The notes: generated by a model from the letters alone, not told the origin. Positions 28,459-37,934 are shown, counted from the stretch's first letter. The stretch: DNA of 64,000 bases from Roseiarcus sp963717215 (GCA_963717215.1 CAVQVS010000005.1:310001-374000); one strand, 5' to 3'. Numbers and translations: made by a program.

Positions 28459-29739
28459 CTAGCCGCGATTGAACGCTGGTTTCGGCTTTCGTTCGGGGGG
28501 CGCCGGCTCCCAGCCAAACACGCTGCGGCCGCCATAGCTATGCGAGAGACACAGCTCGTCCGCGATCACCTCCGGCACAGTCGGTCTGCCCGCGCGCCGC
28601 TCGACCCGCCGGGCTTCGTCGTCGAGCCGCTTGAGCGCCGCGAGCCTGTCGTCCTCACCGAGTTTCGCCTTTTGCACCGCCGCCTTCATGACCGAGATCG
28701 TCTCGTCATAGACCTTGAGAGGCACCGGGAACGGATGACGGTCCTTGCCGCCATGCGCGAACGAGAAGCGCGCGGGATCGGTGAAGCGATAAGGCGCGCC
28801 ATGCACCACTTCGGCCACCATGGCGAGCGCCCGCACCGTGCGCGCGCCGACGCCCGGAACGAGAAGCAATTCGGCGAAATCGGCGGGTCCTCGATTTGCG
28901 GCGGCGGTGAAGGTCGCGTGCAGGCGGGAGCTGAGCACGTCGCCTGCGCGCACGTCGTGATGCGCCGGCATGACGAGATGGGGGAGGGTGAGCTGGACGG
29001 GCTCGGGCGGAGGAACGGGCTTGCCCGGTTTCGCCTCGATGCCGGCGAGCGCGCGCGTGAGGCCATCGGGGCCGAGAAAATCCAGAAGCTCGAGCTGGGC
29101 CCGACGGGAGGCGTCCGCGCGCCGATCCGTCAGGTTGACGATCTCGCCTTGATGGATTCCGTCGATCGCCTTGTGCGGCTCCTCGACGAAACTCTGGAGG
29201 CCTTCGGACAGCCAATGATAACGGCGCGCCGTGCGGCTCGAGCCGTTCATGCCCTGCTGGACGACGGTCCATTTGCCGTCATCGGTGACGATGAAGCCGT
29301 GCAGATAGAGGTCGAAACCATCCTGGATCGCCGCGCTGTCGACCTTGGCCACCAGCCGGCTGACATTGGCGAGCGCCAAGCCGTCGATGCCCACCCGCTC
29401 ACCGATCGCTGAAAGCTCCGCGGGCGTCTTTCGCGACTGCTTGCCGCGGCCGCCGCAGACATGGATTCCGAGTTCGCCGGACAAAGGCTCGAGCCCTCGT
29501 TTCAGCGCGCCGATGACGCTCGTGGTGATGCCCGAGGAGTGCCAGTCCATGCCCATGACGGCGCCGAACGACTGGAACCAGAACGGATGGGCGAGACGAC
29601 GCAGGAGCTCGTCGCGGCCATAGTTAAGGACGATCGCCTCGCTGATGACGGCGCCGAGGCGGCTCATGCGGCCGGCGAGCCAGAGGGGCACCCGCCCGCC
29701 GTGCAACGGCAAATCGGCGCTTCCTGATCTATGGGCCAT
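28459..29739 (-). CDS. DUF763 family protein
   Basis: 426 aa, full length for DUF763. Start MAHRSGSADLPLHGGRVPLWL, then LGAVISEAIVLNYGRDELLRRLAHPFWFQ, IHVCGGRGKQSRKTP, and a helix-hairpin-helix-like stretch (ELLLVPGVGARTVRALAMVAEVV) suggesting nucleic-acid contact; C-terminus SHSYGGRSVFGWEP. The molecular role is unknown. Gene stands alone on its strand, about 80 bp from the convergent LysE stop. Confidence 0.88.
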   Translation of the reverse strand: MAHRSGSADLPLHGGRVPLWLAGRMSRLGAVISEAIVLNYGRDELLRRLAHPFWFQSFGAVMGMDWHSSGITTSVIGALKRGLEPLSGELGIHVCGGRGKQSRKTPAELSAIGERVGIDGLALANVSRLVAKVDSAAIQDGFDLYLHGFIVTDDGKWTVVQQGMNGSSRTARRYHWLSEGLQSFVEEPHKAIDGIHQGEIVNLTDRRADASRRAQLELLDFLGPDGLTRALAGIEAKPGKPVPPPEPVQLTLPHLVMPAHHDVRAGDVLSSRLHATFTAAANRGPADFAELLLVPGVGARTVRALAMVAEVVHGAPYRFTDPARFSFAHGGKDRHPFPVPLKVYDETISVMKAAVQKAKLGEDDRLAALKRLDDEARRVERRAGRPTVPEVIADELCLSHSYGGRSVFGWEPAPPERKPKPAFNRG

Positions 29740-30074
29740 GGGAATCCGGATTGATTCTAAGCTGCGGCGCGTCGTCGAGCGGAGCTTGCAACTCTAACAC
29801 CGGGAACGAGACCGTGCATCAATCTCTGCCGGGGCGCTTTGCGCTTCGGGAGTCGCCGCCACCCGGCCTGCCTTGTCCTGAGGCGCTCCTGCGAAGCAAG
29901 AGCCTCGAAGGACATTCCAGACGGCGCCTTGCGTTGAGGCTGCGGTCCGGTGCGATAGTGATTTTTGAAATGTTAGGAGCGGTTGGTCGGGCGGCGCGTC
30001 GATCCATATTCTGCTCTGTTCCGAAGGCAGATGCTATGCCGGCATCACCCAAGGCGCTCAAGGCGCGCCCGACC
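29740..30074. other. Intergenic region with a CTGAGG...CTCGAAGGAC repeat
   Basis: 335 bp between the DUF763 start and the regulator stop. Around 29876-29925 it carries the familiar form TCCTGAGG...GCGAAG...CCTCGAAGGACA, a known style of interspersed hairpin repeat; a related pair occurs at 54357-54480. Nothing else recognised. Confidence 0.5.
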
Positions 30075-30796
30075 TCACCGCCAGACGTTGCCCCCGAAGC
30101 CCTCGTCGATGGCATAGCCGGCGCCGCGCACCGTGCGGATCAGATCGCGCTCTTTTCCTTTCGACAGTTTCTTGCGCAGGCGTCCGATATGGACATCGAC
30201 CGTGCGTTCATCGACTCCGGCCAGGCGCCCCCACACCAACTCGAGCAGCTGCGCCCGCGAGAACACACGGCCCGGCTTTTCGATCAGGTATTCGAGCAGC
30301 CGAAAATCGGTCGGCCCGAGGCGAATGTCACGATCGCCGCGTCGGACGCGCCGAGTCAGTCGATCGAGGTCGAGGTCTCCGACGTAAAGCCGTTCGGCGA
30401 CCCGTTCCGGCCGGCTGCGCCGGAGGAGCGCATGCACGCGGGCCATCAGCTCGATCACGGAGAACGGCTTGACGACATAGTCATCGGCGCCAACGGCGAG
30501 TCCGCGCACACGCTCGGATTCTTCGTGCCTGGCGCTGACCATGATGATCGGCAACGTGCGTGTCGCCTCGCGCGCGCGCAAGCGCCGGCAAATCTCGATG
30601 CCGGAAACGCCCGGCAGCACCCAGTCGAGAATGAGGAGGTCGGGCGCGTTTTCGGCCAGACGACGCTCGGCTTCATCGCCGCGCGCAACGCTTTCCACGA
30701 AATAGCCCTCAGCTTCTAGATTGTAGCTGATGAGCAACGCCACATCGATCTCGTCCTCCACGACCAGAATGCGTGGCGTGGAGACGAGCCGGGCAT
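30075..30796 (-). CDS. PhoB-type winged-helix response regulator (start region unclear)
   Basis: Receiver domain: ILVVEDEIDVALLI, phosphorylation-site Asp in LLILDWVLPGVSG, switch SARHEESER and Lys in VVKPFS. C-terminal OmpR/PhoB winged helix: RLGPTDFRLLEYLIEKPGRVFSR, ERTVDVHIGRLRKKL and TVRGAGYAID. Close to PhoB of alphaproteobacteria in overall shape. The conserved reading frame has GTC, not a start, before TPRIL, and an ATG at 30794-30796 is in a different frame, so one base is probably missing near 30788. The open frame extends to 30989 without a good start. No sensor kinase or pst genes are next to it. Confidence 0.85.
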
Positions 30797-31023
30797 AGCC
30801 GGCTGGTTTGCTCGTCTCTCTGTTCAGCGGACGGCTCCCGCGGTCATGATCCTCTCGTCCCCGCTTCCCTGCTCGACGCCCCTGGGTCGCGCGCAATATC
30901 CGGGCTTGGCGCTGGCCGAGGTTCCGACTTACAACATGCAATGGCAAAATGCGTAGACGCAGGATGATGTTCCCGCCATCCACCCGCAACTCGCAGAAAA
31001 GGGGAGGGAGGCGACCTTCCGCG

Positions 31024-31038
31024 TGTCCTGAATCAGGA
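31024..31038. promoter_or_regulatory. Perfect 15-bp palindrome upstream of the response regulator
   Basis: GTCCTGA-A-TCAGGAC, a 7-bp half-site repeated around one central base. It lies ~230 bp upstream of the regulator start and ~165 bp upstream of the divergent small secreted gene. Could be an operator; the factor is unknown. Confidence 0.4.
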
Positions 31039-31204
31039 CATGATTTGGTCGCTACCGCACAAAACGGCGCATGCGAGAATATTGGGCGCCGCCTATAGCT
31101 GAACGGCAGTTAAACCTGACATTCATCTCCAATTCAGCATGGAAAGCGCAGATCGAGATCGTTCGAGAAACAAGAGTCTGAGACTCGCTTCAAGAGGAAC
31201 GACA

Positions 31205-31447
31205 ATGATCAACAAATATGTCGCAATGGGCCTCGGCGCCCTCATCGCCCTCGCGCCGCTGGCCGCTCTCCCGCAGGCGGCCCAGGCCGCAACGGATACG
31301 ACGATGGCTTCGCCCGCGAAGGCCCACATGGGCTCGCATCGCGGTCACGTTCGACGCAAGGGCAACACGTCCGCGCACCGCGCGCGCGCGTCGGCTCATC
31401 ACATGCATTCGATGCGCAAGGCCCCTGCCGCGGCTCCGAAGAGCTGA
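31205..31447 (+). CDS. Small exported basic His/Arg-rich protein
   Basis: 80 aa with a signal peptide (MINKYVAMGLGALIALAPLAA, cleavage after QAAQA). The mature ~50 residues are rich in His, Arg, Lys, Ala and Ser (MGSHRGHVRRKG, HRARASAHHMHSMRK). ATG at 31205 is preceded by GAGG. A stem-loop follows at 31493. No family recognised; a metal-binding or nucleoid-like cationic peptide are both conceivable, neither shown. Confidence 0.65.
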   Translation: MINKYVAMGLGALIALAPLAALPQAAQAATDTTMASPAKAHMGSHRGHVRRKGNTSAHRARASAHHMHSMRKAPAAAPKS

Positions 31448-31825
31448 TTGATGACATTCGCGTCACTCGGGGGGCGCGAACGAGATTGCGAAGGGGGCCG
31501 CAGCATGGCGGCCCCCTCCGCATGATATCGAGTTGAGCGAACTGGCCGGCGAATGAGCCGAAAGGCCGGGCGTTCCGTCTATCTCCGACTTCTTTCCTCT
31601 ACAGTGCCGAAGTGTCGATGGGACCGGCCGCCAACCGAGGCGGACCGGCGCTTTCCCCGTTAGAATGAACATGGTAGCTCTGCCCCGCGTCGCAGCAGAG
31701 AAGGCTTGAGAAACGCGGATGCCGGGCTGTTCGGGCGATGAGCATGAGCCGAGTCCCCGCATCCTGCTCGTTGGGCGGTTCATCAAACTACGCTACGCGT
31801 TCTTTGGTGGCCCTGGATCGCCGCG
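31448..31825. other. Intergenic region with hairpin at 31493-31516
   Basis: 378 bp. Contains GGGGGCCGC-AGCATG-GCGGCCCCC (perfect 9-bp stem at 31493-31516), a probable terminator for the small secreted gene, without a U-tract. The remainder should contain the promoter for the antiporter operon; no clear -35/-10 was recognised. Confidence 0.55.
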
Positions 31826-32329
31826 TTGAGCGCCCACGAGGACAGCGGCTCTCTCAGTCTGTCGCGCGTTGCGGCGGCGCGCGCGGCGTTCTTCCTTGCA
31901 TTTTGGCTCATGATCTCGGGATGGGCGCCTGCTGATCTTCCGGTGGGGCTCGCCGCCGTTGTCGTCGCCACCTGGGTGAGCTTGCGCTTTCTGCCGCCGT
32001 TGGCGTCCCGATACGGGCCTGCGGCGATTGCGTCGCTCGTCGCGAGTTTCTTCCGCCAGTCGCTCGTCTCGGGAGTGGATGTGGCGTGGCGGGCCCTCTC
32101 CCCGGAACTGCGGCTGCGGCCGGGACTGATCGCCTGCCCGTTGCGCCTGCCCGAAGGCGGCAAGCGAAGCGCATTCTGCGCTTTGTCGAGCCTGATGCCA
32201 GGAACGCTGCCCACGGGGACTGACGAACAGGGGGCGCTGCTGGTTCACTGCCTCGACATAGGCCAGCCGGTCGCGGCCAATCTCGAGGCGGAAGAGCGGC
32301 TCTTCATCCGGGCGTTCGGCGGTGGCTGA
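31826..32329 (+). CDS. mnhE: Mrp/Pha-type Na+/H+ antiporter subunit E
   Basis: 167 aa. First gene of the Mrp operon (E subunit). N-terminal helices (AAFFLAFWLMISGW, LPVGLAAVVVATWVSLRFLP) and the conserved end SLMPGTLPTGTDEQGALLVHCLDIG. Start TTG at 31826. Overlaps mnhF by 8 bp. As part of the membrane complex it exchanges Na+ or K+ for H+. Confidence 0.9.
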   Translation: MSAHEDSGSLSLSRVAAARAAFFLAFWLMISGWAPADLPVGLAAVVVATWVSLRFLPPLASRYGPAAIASLVASFFRQSLVSGVDVAWRALSPELRLRPGLIACPLRLPEGGKRSAFCALSSLMPGTLPTGTDEQGALLVHCLDIGQPVAANLEAEERLFIRAFGGG

Positions 32330-32603
32330 GTTCCTTCTCGCGACCGCGGGCGTCATCCTCTTCACCGTGGCCGTCGGGCTCGTGCGCATCCTCAGTGGCC
32401 CGGGCGACGCCGATCGCCTGATGGCGGCGCAGCTTATCGGCACCGGGGGGATCGCGTCCCTGCTCTTGATTGCTGTGGCCACGGGCGCGCACGGCGTCGA
32501 GGATGTTGCGCTTGGGCTTGCGCTGCTCGCGGCCTTCGCTTCCGCCGCCTTCGTCAACAGCGCCGCGCCGGCGGAAAACTCAGACGTCGCGGATGGCCGA
32601 TGA
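32322..32603 (+). CDS. mnhF: Mrp-type antiporter subunit F
   Basis: 93 aa, GTG start at 32322. MnhF-type three-helix protein with VRILSGPGDADRLMAAQLIGTGGIASLLL. Overlaps mnhE upstream and mnhG downstream (ATGA type), so translation is coupled. Confidence 0.9.
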   Translation: MAEFLLATAGVILFTVAVGLVRILSGPGDADRLMAAQLIGTGGIASLLLIAVATGAHGVEDVALGLALLAAFASAAFVNSAAPAENSDVADGR

Positions 32604-32893
32604 GTCTTGTCGTTGATTTCTTCAGCATTGTCGTGATCGGCGCCGGCGTCTTCTTCTTCCTTGCCGGCACGGTGGGCTTGCTGCGCTTCCCCGATGCGCT
32701 GAGCCGCCTGCACGCGCTGACCAAGGCGGACAATCTCGGTCTTGGCCTGATTGTGCTCGGCCTTTTGCCTCGCGCGGAGAGCCCACTCGCCGCGCTGAAG
32801 CTTGTCGCCATCTGGGCGCTGGTCCAGTTGGCCGGCGCGAGCGCGGCGCAGCTCGTCGGGCGCGCGGTGCGGCGCAAAGGAACGGCCGCATGA
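32600..32893 (+). CDS. mnhG: Mrp-type antiporter subunit G
   Basis: 97 aa. MnhG signature FFFLAGTVGLLRFPDALSRLHALTKADNLGLGL. ATG at 32600 overlaps the stop of mnhF; its own stop overlaps the next ATG at 32890. Confidence 0.9.
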   Translation: MSLVVDFFSIVVIGAGVFFFLAGTVGLLRFPDALSRLHALTKADNLGLGLIVLGLLPRAESPLAALKLVAIWALVQLAGASAAQLVGRAVRRKGTAA

Positions 32894-33837
32894 GCGTTCT
32901 GCAGGCGCTCGACATTGGCCTCGCGTTCCTGGTTTTCGCGGTCGCGGCCTGGACCATTTTCGCGCCCGGGGCCTTTGCCGCGACGGTCGGCTATGTCGTC
33001 TATGGCCTCTTGCTGTCGCTGGTCTGGATACGCCTGTTTGCGGTCGATGTGGCGCTGACGGAGGCTGCGATCGGCAGCGGCGTGACCGGCGTTCTGCTCA
33101 TCGGCGCCGCCGCGCGTCTGCGCGCAGCGGAGAGCGAGGCGCAAGTTAAATCGTTGGGCGGCGCCTCGCGCGTTTTCGCAGGCGTTCTTTGCGCGCTTGT
33201 CGCTTTGGCGCTGGCCGCCGTCGTTCTGCTGTTGCCCGATCAAGGCCCTTCTCTGGCGCCGCAATCGATGCAGCACCTGGCCGAGACTGGCCTCGGCAAT
33301 CCGGTCACGGCCGTTCTGATCGCCTATCGCGCCTTCGACACCATGCTGGAGAAGGTCGTGCTGGTTCTTGCCGTGATCGGCGTGTGGTCGCTCGCGGCCG
33401 ACCGATATTGGGGCGGGGCGCCGGGCGAAGCGCGCGCGGAGCGGCCTGAGCCGACGCTGGCCTTCCTCGCGCAAATCCTGGCGCCGCTCGGGATCCTGGT
33501 CGGCATCCATGTCTTTTGGGTCGGCGCCGATGCGCCCGGCGGCGCTTTTCAGGGCGGCGCCATTCTCGCCGCGATGTGGATCATCGTCATGATGGCGAGG
33601 CTGACCGAGGCGCCGCGGACGAGCGCGTTCTGGCTGCGGCTCGCGATTGTCGCGGGGCCGCTCGTGTTTCTGATCGCGGGCGTTGCGGGTGCGATTTTCG
33701 CCGGCGGATTTTTCGCTTATCCGCCGGGGTTCGCGAAGCCCGCGATCCTGTTCATCGAGGCGTTCATGGTCCTCTCCATCGCCGTGATCCTGCCGATGCT
33801 GGTGGCGGGTCCGCCGCGACGCGAGCCGCGACGATGA
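32890..33837 (+). CDS. mnhB: Mrp-type antiporter subunit with DUF4040 and MnhB domains
   Basis: 315 aa. Residues ~10-80 form a DUF4040/MnhA-C-terminal-like block (VVYGLLLSLVWIRLFAVDVALTEAAIGSGVTGVLL); residues ~175-310 are an MnhB domain (LAPLGILVGIHVFWVGADAPGGAFQGGAILA, then a C-terminal helix pair). In canonical Mrp the first block belongs to the end of MnhA, here it is fused to B. Stop overlaps mnhC. Confidence 0.9.
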   Translation: MSVLQALDIGLAFLVFAVAAWTIFAPGAFAATVGYVVYGLLLSLVWIRLFAVDVALTEAAIGSGVTGVLLIGAAARLRAAESEAQVKSLGGASRVFAGVLCALVALALAAVVLLLPDQGPSLAPQSMQHLAETGLGNPVTAVLIAYRAFDTMLEKVVLVLAVIGVWSLAADRYWGGAPGEARAERPEPTLAFLAQILAPLGILVGIHVFWVGADAPGGAFQGGAILAAMWIIVMMARLTEAPRTSAFWLRLAIVAGPLVFLIAGVAGAIFAGGFFAYPPGFAKPAILFIEAFMVLSIAVILPMLVAGPPRREPRR

Positions 33838-34178
33838 CGTCCGCTACTCTGGCCGGGCTTGTCGGCGCGGCGCTGGTTGGCCTTGGCCTCTATGGCCTCA
33901 TCGTCAATCCTCAACCTTTGCGCAAAATCCTCGCGTTCAATCTCATGGGCAGCGGCGTTTTCCTCGTGTTCGGCATCGTTGCACGGAAGGGCGCGGCGGC
34001 CGGATTGCAGGCCGACCCTGTGCCGCAGGCGATGGTGATCACCGGGATCGTCGTCGCCTTCGCGGCGAGCGCGCTCGCCGTCGCCCTGGTGCTGCGGCTG
34101 TTTGAGGCTGCCGGCCAGGTGACGTTGAACCCGGAGGCTTGGACCAAACCTCCGGGTGGCGGAGCCAGCGCCGAATGA
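33834..34178 (+). CDS. mnhC: Mrp-type antiporter subunit C (NuoK-like)
   Basis: 114 aa, three helices, NuoK/MnhC-like: LYGLIVNPQPLRKILAFNLMGSGVFLVFG and DPVPQAMVITGIVVAFAASALAVAL, with the characteristic QAMVITGIVV. ATG at 33834 overlaps TGA of the preceding gene; its stop overlaps ATG of mnhD at 34175. Confidence 0.9.
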   Translation: MTSATLAGLVGAALVGLGLYGLIVNPQPLRKILAFNLMGSGVFLVFGIVARKGAAAGLQADPVPQAMVITGIVVAFAASALAVALVLRLFEAAGQVTLNPEAWTKPPGGGASAE

Positions 34179-35679
34179 CGGCTGGCGCCTCCGCCATCGC
34201 GGCGACGGCGGGCGGAAGCCTGCTGCCGCTGGCGATCCTCCTGCCGGCGCTTGGCGTGCTCATGTCGCTGCTGCTCGGCGGCCGGCGGGCGGAATGGATC
34301 GCGCTCAGCCTCATGCCGCTGGAGTTCGCAGTCGCCGTCGCGATCGCTTGGCTTGTGTGGCGGTCAGGCCAGCCGGTCGTCTACACCCTTGCCGGTTATG
34401 CGCCCCCGCTCGGGATCGCGCTCCGAGCCGATGGATTTTCCGCCGTCATGCTCGTGACAGCGGAACTCATCGCGCCCGCCGCCGCGCTCTACGCCCGGAC
34501 CAGCTTCGCGACCCCGCCAGAACTGACCGAAAAGCGCGCGCCGCTCGTCTTCTGGACGCTGCTGCAGGGCATTCAGGCGGCGTTGAGCCTCGTCTTTCTG
34601 GGCGGCGATCTGTTCAATCTCTATGTTGGCCTCGAGCTTCTCACCTTCGCCGCGGTTCCGCTGGTTTCGCTGGACGGACGTCCCGAGACTTTGGCTGCGG
34701 CCCTGCGCTATCTCCTGTTCGCGCTGTTCGGCTCGGTGTTCTATCTGCTCGGCGTGGCCTTGCTCTACGGCGCCTATGGCACGCTCGACATCGCGCTCCT
34801 TGCCCCGCTTGTTCGCCCCGAGCCTGCCGTCTGGCTGGCGGGCGGGCTGATGACCGCGGGCCTTCTGGCGAAGACCGCGCTGTTCCCGCTGCATTTGTGG
34901 CTCCCCCCGGCCCACGCCAACGCGCCCGCAGCGGCGAGCGCGGTGCTTTCGGGGCTGGTGGTGAAGGGCTCGTTCTTCCTCGTTGTCCGCCTCTGGTTCG
35001 GTGTGCTGGCTTCGCTTCCGGGCGTGATCCCAGGCACGATCCTCGCCGCGCTTGGTTCGGCTGCGATCCTGTTCGGCAGCGTGCTTGCTCTGAGTCAGGC
35101 ACGGTTGAAATTGCTCATCGCCTATTCGACCGTTGCGCAGATCGGCTATCTGTTCCTGATGTTCCCGCTGGCGGCCGGGCCGTGGGCGGCGGACGCTTTC
35201 AGCGGCGGAATCATGCAAGCTTTGTCGCATGCCTTCGCCAAGGCGGCGATGTTCTTGTCCGCCGGCCTCATCGCCGAATCTCTGGGCCATGACCGGATCG
35301 CCGAGCTCGGCGGCGCCGCTCGCGCGCTGCCGGTGACGTTCCTGGCGCTCGGCCTCGGCGGATTGTCGCTCATGGGTCTGCCGCCAAGCGGCGGCTTCGC
35401 CGCCAAATGGCTGTTGATGAAGGCCTCGATCGAGTCCGGTCAATGGGTGTGGGCCGTCGTCATGGCGGGCGGCGGATTGCTGGCCGGCGGCTATCTCTAT
35501 CGCGTGCTCGCTCCGGCGCTTTCGGGCGAGACTCCTGAACTCAAGAGGCGCCCGCGCGCAGCCGCGAGAGCGTCGCACTGCTGCTGGCGCTTGTCGCTCT
35601 CCTGCTCGCGTTCGCGCCGCCATCGTTCTTCGCCTTCCTGCAGATCGGCCGTCCGGCCGCGGGCCTTGCGCTGCAATGA
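34175..35679 (+). CDS. mnhD: Mrp-type antiporter subunit D (proton-conducting, frame broken near 3' end)
   Basis: About 501 residues. NuoN/MnhD-type proton channel: FLGGDLFNLYVGLELLTFAAVPL with the Glu of helix 5, PLHLWLPPAHANAPAAASAVLSG with Lys upstream in AKTALF, and YSTVAQIGYLFL. The frame changes near 35550: the true tail continues ESVALLLALVALLLAFAPPSFF to the TGA overlapping the next ATG (35676). Confidence 0.9.
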
Positions 35680-37316
35680 GCGCGCTGGCGCAGCAGTTCG
35701 GGCCTGCCTTGCTGGTCGCCACGCTCGCGGCGCCGCTCATTGTTCTCGCCCTCTTCCTGGCGCCCGGCGGGCGCGGCGTGGCGCGCGCGATCACGCCGCT
35801 CGCCGCCGCGCCCGCGCTCGGCGCCGCCGCGCTCGCGATTGGCGGCGCGCCGTTCGGAGCCGAGGCGCCCGCGCTGCGCGTGAGTCTTTCACTCGATCAA
35901 CCTGGGGGCCTGTTGCTCTTCGCGGCGGCGCTGGTCTGGCTCATCGTCAGCCTCTTCGCTCTCAAGGAAGGGCAGGGAAGGCCGAACGCCGACCGGTTCG
36001 CGGTCGCTTGGCTGCTCACGATGGCCGGCAGTCTCGGCGTGTTCATCGCCGCCGATCTTCTGACCTTCTACCTCGTCTATGCGCTGGTCAGCGTGCCCGC
36101 CTACTACCTCGTTGCGCATGAGGAAGACCCCTCGTCGCATCGCGCCGGCGCCGTCTATCTGGCGTTTGCGCTGCTCGGCGAGGCGGTGCTGCTGATCGCC
36201 TTCGTCATGCTGGCGGCAGGCGAACCGAATGGCGGTGTTCAGATCCGCGACGTCGTGACTGCGCTCCCCGCTTCGCCCTGGCGCGACGCGGCGCTGGCGC
36301 TGATCATCCTCGGCTTCGGCATGAAGATCGCGCTCATGCCTCTGCACGGCTGGATGCCGCTGACCTATACGGCAGCGCCGATCTCCGCCGCGGCGGTGTT
36401 GAGCGGCGCCGGGGTCAAGGCGGGAGTCATCGGTCTTATCCGTTTTCTCCCCTTGAGCGCGGCGTTTCCCGGATGGGGCGAGGCGCTCGTCTGGCTTGGC
36501 TTCATCTCAGCCTTCACTGGCGCCGCGATCGGCGTGACGCAGCGCGACCCCAAGACAATGCTTGCCTATTCGAGCATCAGCCAGATGGGCGTGATCGCCG
36601 CGGCGCTTGGCATGGCGCTCGCCAACGCGGACCAGGGCGCGGCGACGAACGTTGCGTTCTATGCGGCGAACCATGTGCTGGTGAAGGCCGCCCTGTTTCT
36701 GACTGTGGGAGCGCTTGCCGCGCTCGACGGCCGCGCTCGAACGCTGGCCCTCATCGTGGCGGCGTTGCTCGGCTTGAGCCTCGCCGGATTGCCGCTGACC
36801 GGCGGCGCGCTCGCCAAGCTCGCTCTCAAGGACCTGTTCAGCGTGAGCGCCGCGAGCATGGCTTCGAAGCTGTCGGCCGCCGCTACTACCGCTCTTATGC
36901 TGGTGTTCGTCATGCGGCTCGAGCCCTCGCCCCCAGCCGAGCGGGCAGGGGCGCCGCGCGGGCACATGGGTTCATGGGTGGCGCTGGCCGCCGCTGCCTT
37001 GCTCCTCCCCTGGCTCCTTTATGCGGTCCTTGGAAGTCCGGCTGAGGCGCTCGAGCCCGCAAAGCTCTGGGATGCGGTCTGGCCAATGCTCATTGGCGCC
37101 GCACTGGCCGGGGCAATATGGGCCATGCGCGATCGACTTCCACACATTCCCGCAGGCGACGTCGTCGTCGCCGAAGAAGCCGCGTTCCGCGCCTCGCTTT
37201 CTCTCGGGGCCGCATTCGAGCGGGTCGATCGGGGCTTGCGGGAATGGCCGGCGGCGGGCTTGGCGCTGCTCATGGTCGCGCTCGCCCTCGTCGCCGCTGG
37301 CTACGCGAGCCGTTAA
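35676..37316 (+). CDS. Second proton-conducting Mrp-type subunit (MnhD/NuoL-like)
   Basis: 546 aa, about 14 helices. Channel residues: AADLLTFYLVYALVSVPAYYLV, MKIALMPLHGWMPLTYTAAPISAAAVLSGAGVKAG, and MLAYSSISQMGVI. It is related to NuoL/MnhA/MnhD proton-pumping subunits, but lacks the long C-terminal MnhA extension, consistent with the DUF4040 block being in the B gene. Downstream is a gap, then an unrelated gene on the other strand. Confidence 0.87.
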   Translation: MSALAQQFGPALLVATLAAPLIVLALFLAPGGRGVARAITPLAAAPALGAAALAIGGAPFGAEAPALRVSLSLDQPGGLLLFAAALVWLIVSLFALKEGQGRPNADRFAVAWLLTMAGSLGVFIAADLLTFYLVYALVSVPAYYLVAHEEDPSSHRAGAVYLAFALLGEAVLLIAFVMLAAGEPNGGVQIRDVVTALPASPWRDAALALIILGFGMKIALMPLHGWMPLTYTAAPISAAAVLSGAGVKAGVIGLIRFLPLSAAFPGWGEALVWLGFISAFTGAAIGVTQRDPKTMLAYSSISQMGVIAAALGMALANADQGAATNVAFYAANHVLVKAALFLTVGALAALDGRARTLALIVAALLGLSLAGLPLTGGALAKLALKDLFSVSAASMASKLSAAATTALMLVFVMRLEPSPPAERAGAPRGHMGSWVALAAAALLLPWLLYAVLGSPAEALEPAKLWDAVWPMLIGAALAGAIWAMRDRLPHIPAGDVVVAEEAAFRASLSLGAAFERVDRGLREWPAAGLALLMVALALVAAGYASR

Positions 37317-37354
37317 CCCTTCACAGCGCGGACGAAGGGTGCGTCGTCGAGCGC

Positions 37355-37579
37355 TTACTTCCCCGCGCTGTTTTCGTTGACTTGCAGACCCTTGCCTTGA
37401 ACCTCATCCACGTTGGGCTTGACGGCCATCTCCGGCGCTGCATGCGACTTCGCCGGCTTTTTGCCCGCGACGCTGTTGTCGTTCATCTGCAGCCCTTTGC
37501 CCTGGACCTTAGGCGCGTTCGGATTGTCGCCGGATTCATTCCGCGCAACGTTACCGTTGGCTTCGAGCGTCTTGTTCAC
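37355..37579 (-). CDS. Small hydrophilic protein with an internal repeat
   Basis: 74 aa, GTG start at 37579 with AAAGG upstream. Two near-identical segments: KVQGKGLQMNDNS at residues ~24-36 and EVQGKGLQVNENS at ~60-72, in an otherwise Lys/Asn/Pro-rich, probably disordered chain, no Cys and no membrane part. Codon use matches the backbone. No family recognised. Confidence 0.6.
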   Translation of the reverse strand: MNKTLEANGNVARNESGDNPNAPKVQGKGLQMNDNSVAGKKPAKSHAAPEMAVKPNVDEVQGKGLQVNENSAGK

Positions 37580-37652
37580 AGATGCAACCTTTCAAATACG
37601 AGACCGCGTTCGCGAGACGAGGGCGAGCGCCCACGTTCACGGAAAAAGAGCG

Positions 37653-37934
37653 TTATTGCGCCGATCCCGGCGATAGCCGCTCGGCGTTGAACGCCACGCG
37701 TCTCCGGTAGCCGGCCAGCACAGCCTCGACGCCGCCGCCGCCCACGAGCGTCGCCATCGCCTCGGCGCCCGCCGCGACCTTTTCGTGCACCATGAGCTGA
37801 ACTTCCTGGACGGCGTCGACGCCGCCATGCGCGATCTTCATCAAACGCAATCCGATCACGCTGTTCGCCTCGAGGGCCAACATGGTCGCTTCATATCCGG
37901 GAAAAAACATCGCGCTGCCTTCAGGCAGCCCCAT
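37653..37934 (-). CDS. Short conserved protein, phasin-like
   Basis: 93 aa, mainly helical: FFPGYEATMLALEANSVIGLRLMKIAHGG, then VQLMVHEKVAAGAEAMATLVGG and GYRRRVAFNAERL. The pattern (long amphipathic helix, LEANSVIGLRLMK, HEKVAAGAEA) resembles short Hyphomicrobiales proteins related to phasins of polyhydroxybutyrate granules. This is similarity of style, not proof. Confidence 0.55.
   Translation of the reverse strand: MGLPEGSAMFFPGYEATMLALEANSVIGLRLMKIAHGGVDAVQEVQLMVHEKVAAGAEAMATLVGGGGVEAVLAGYRRRVAFNAERLSPGSAQ

Noticed and set aside
34364..35794. 476-codon open frame on the minus strand
   Set aside because: Antisense to mnhD; composition (Arg/Gln/Glu) is that of a mirrored hydrophobic gene.
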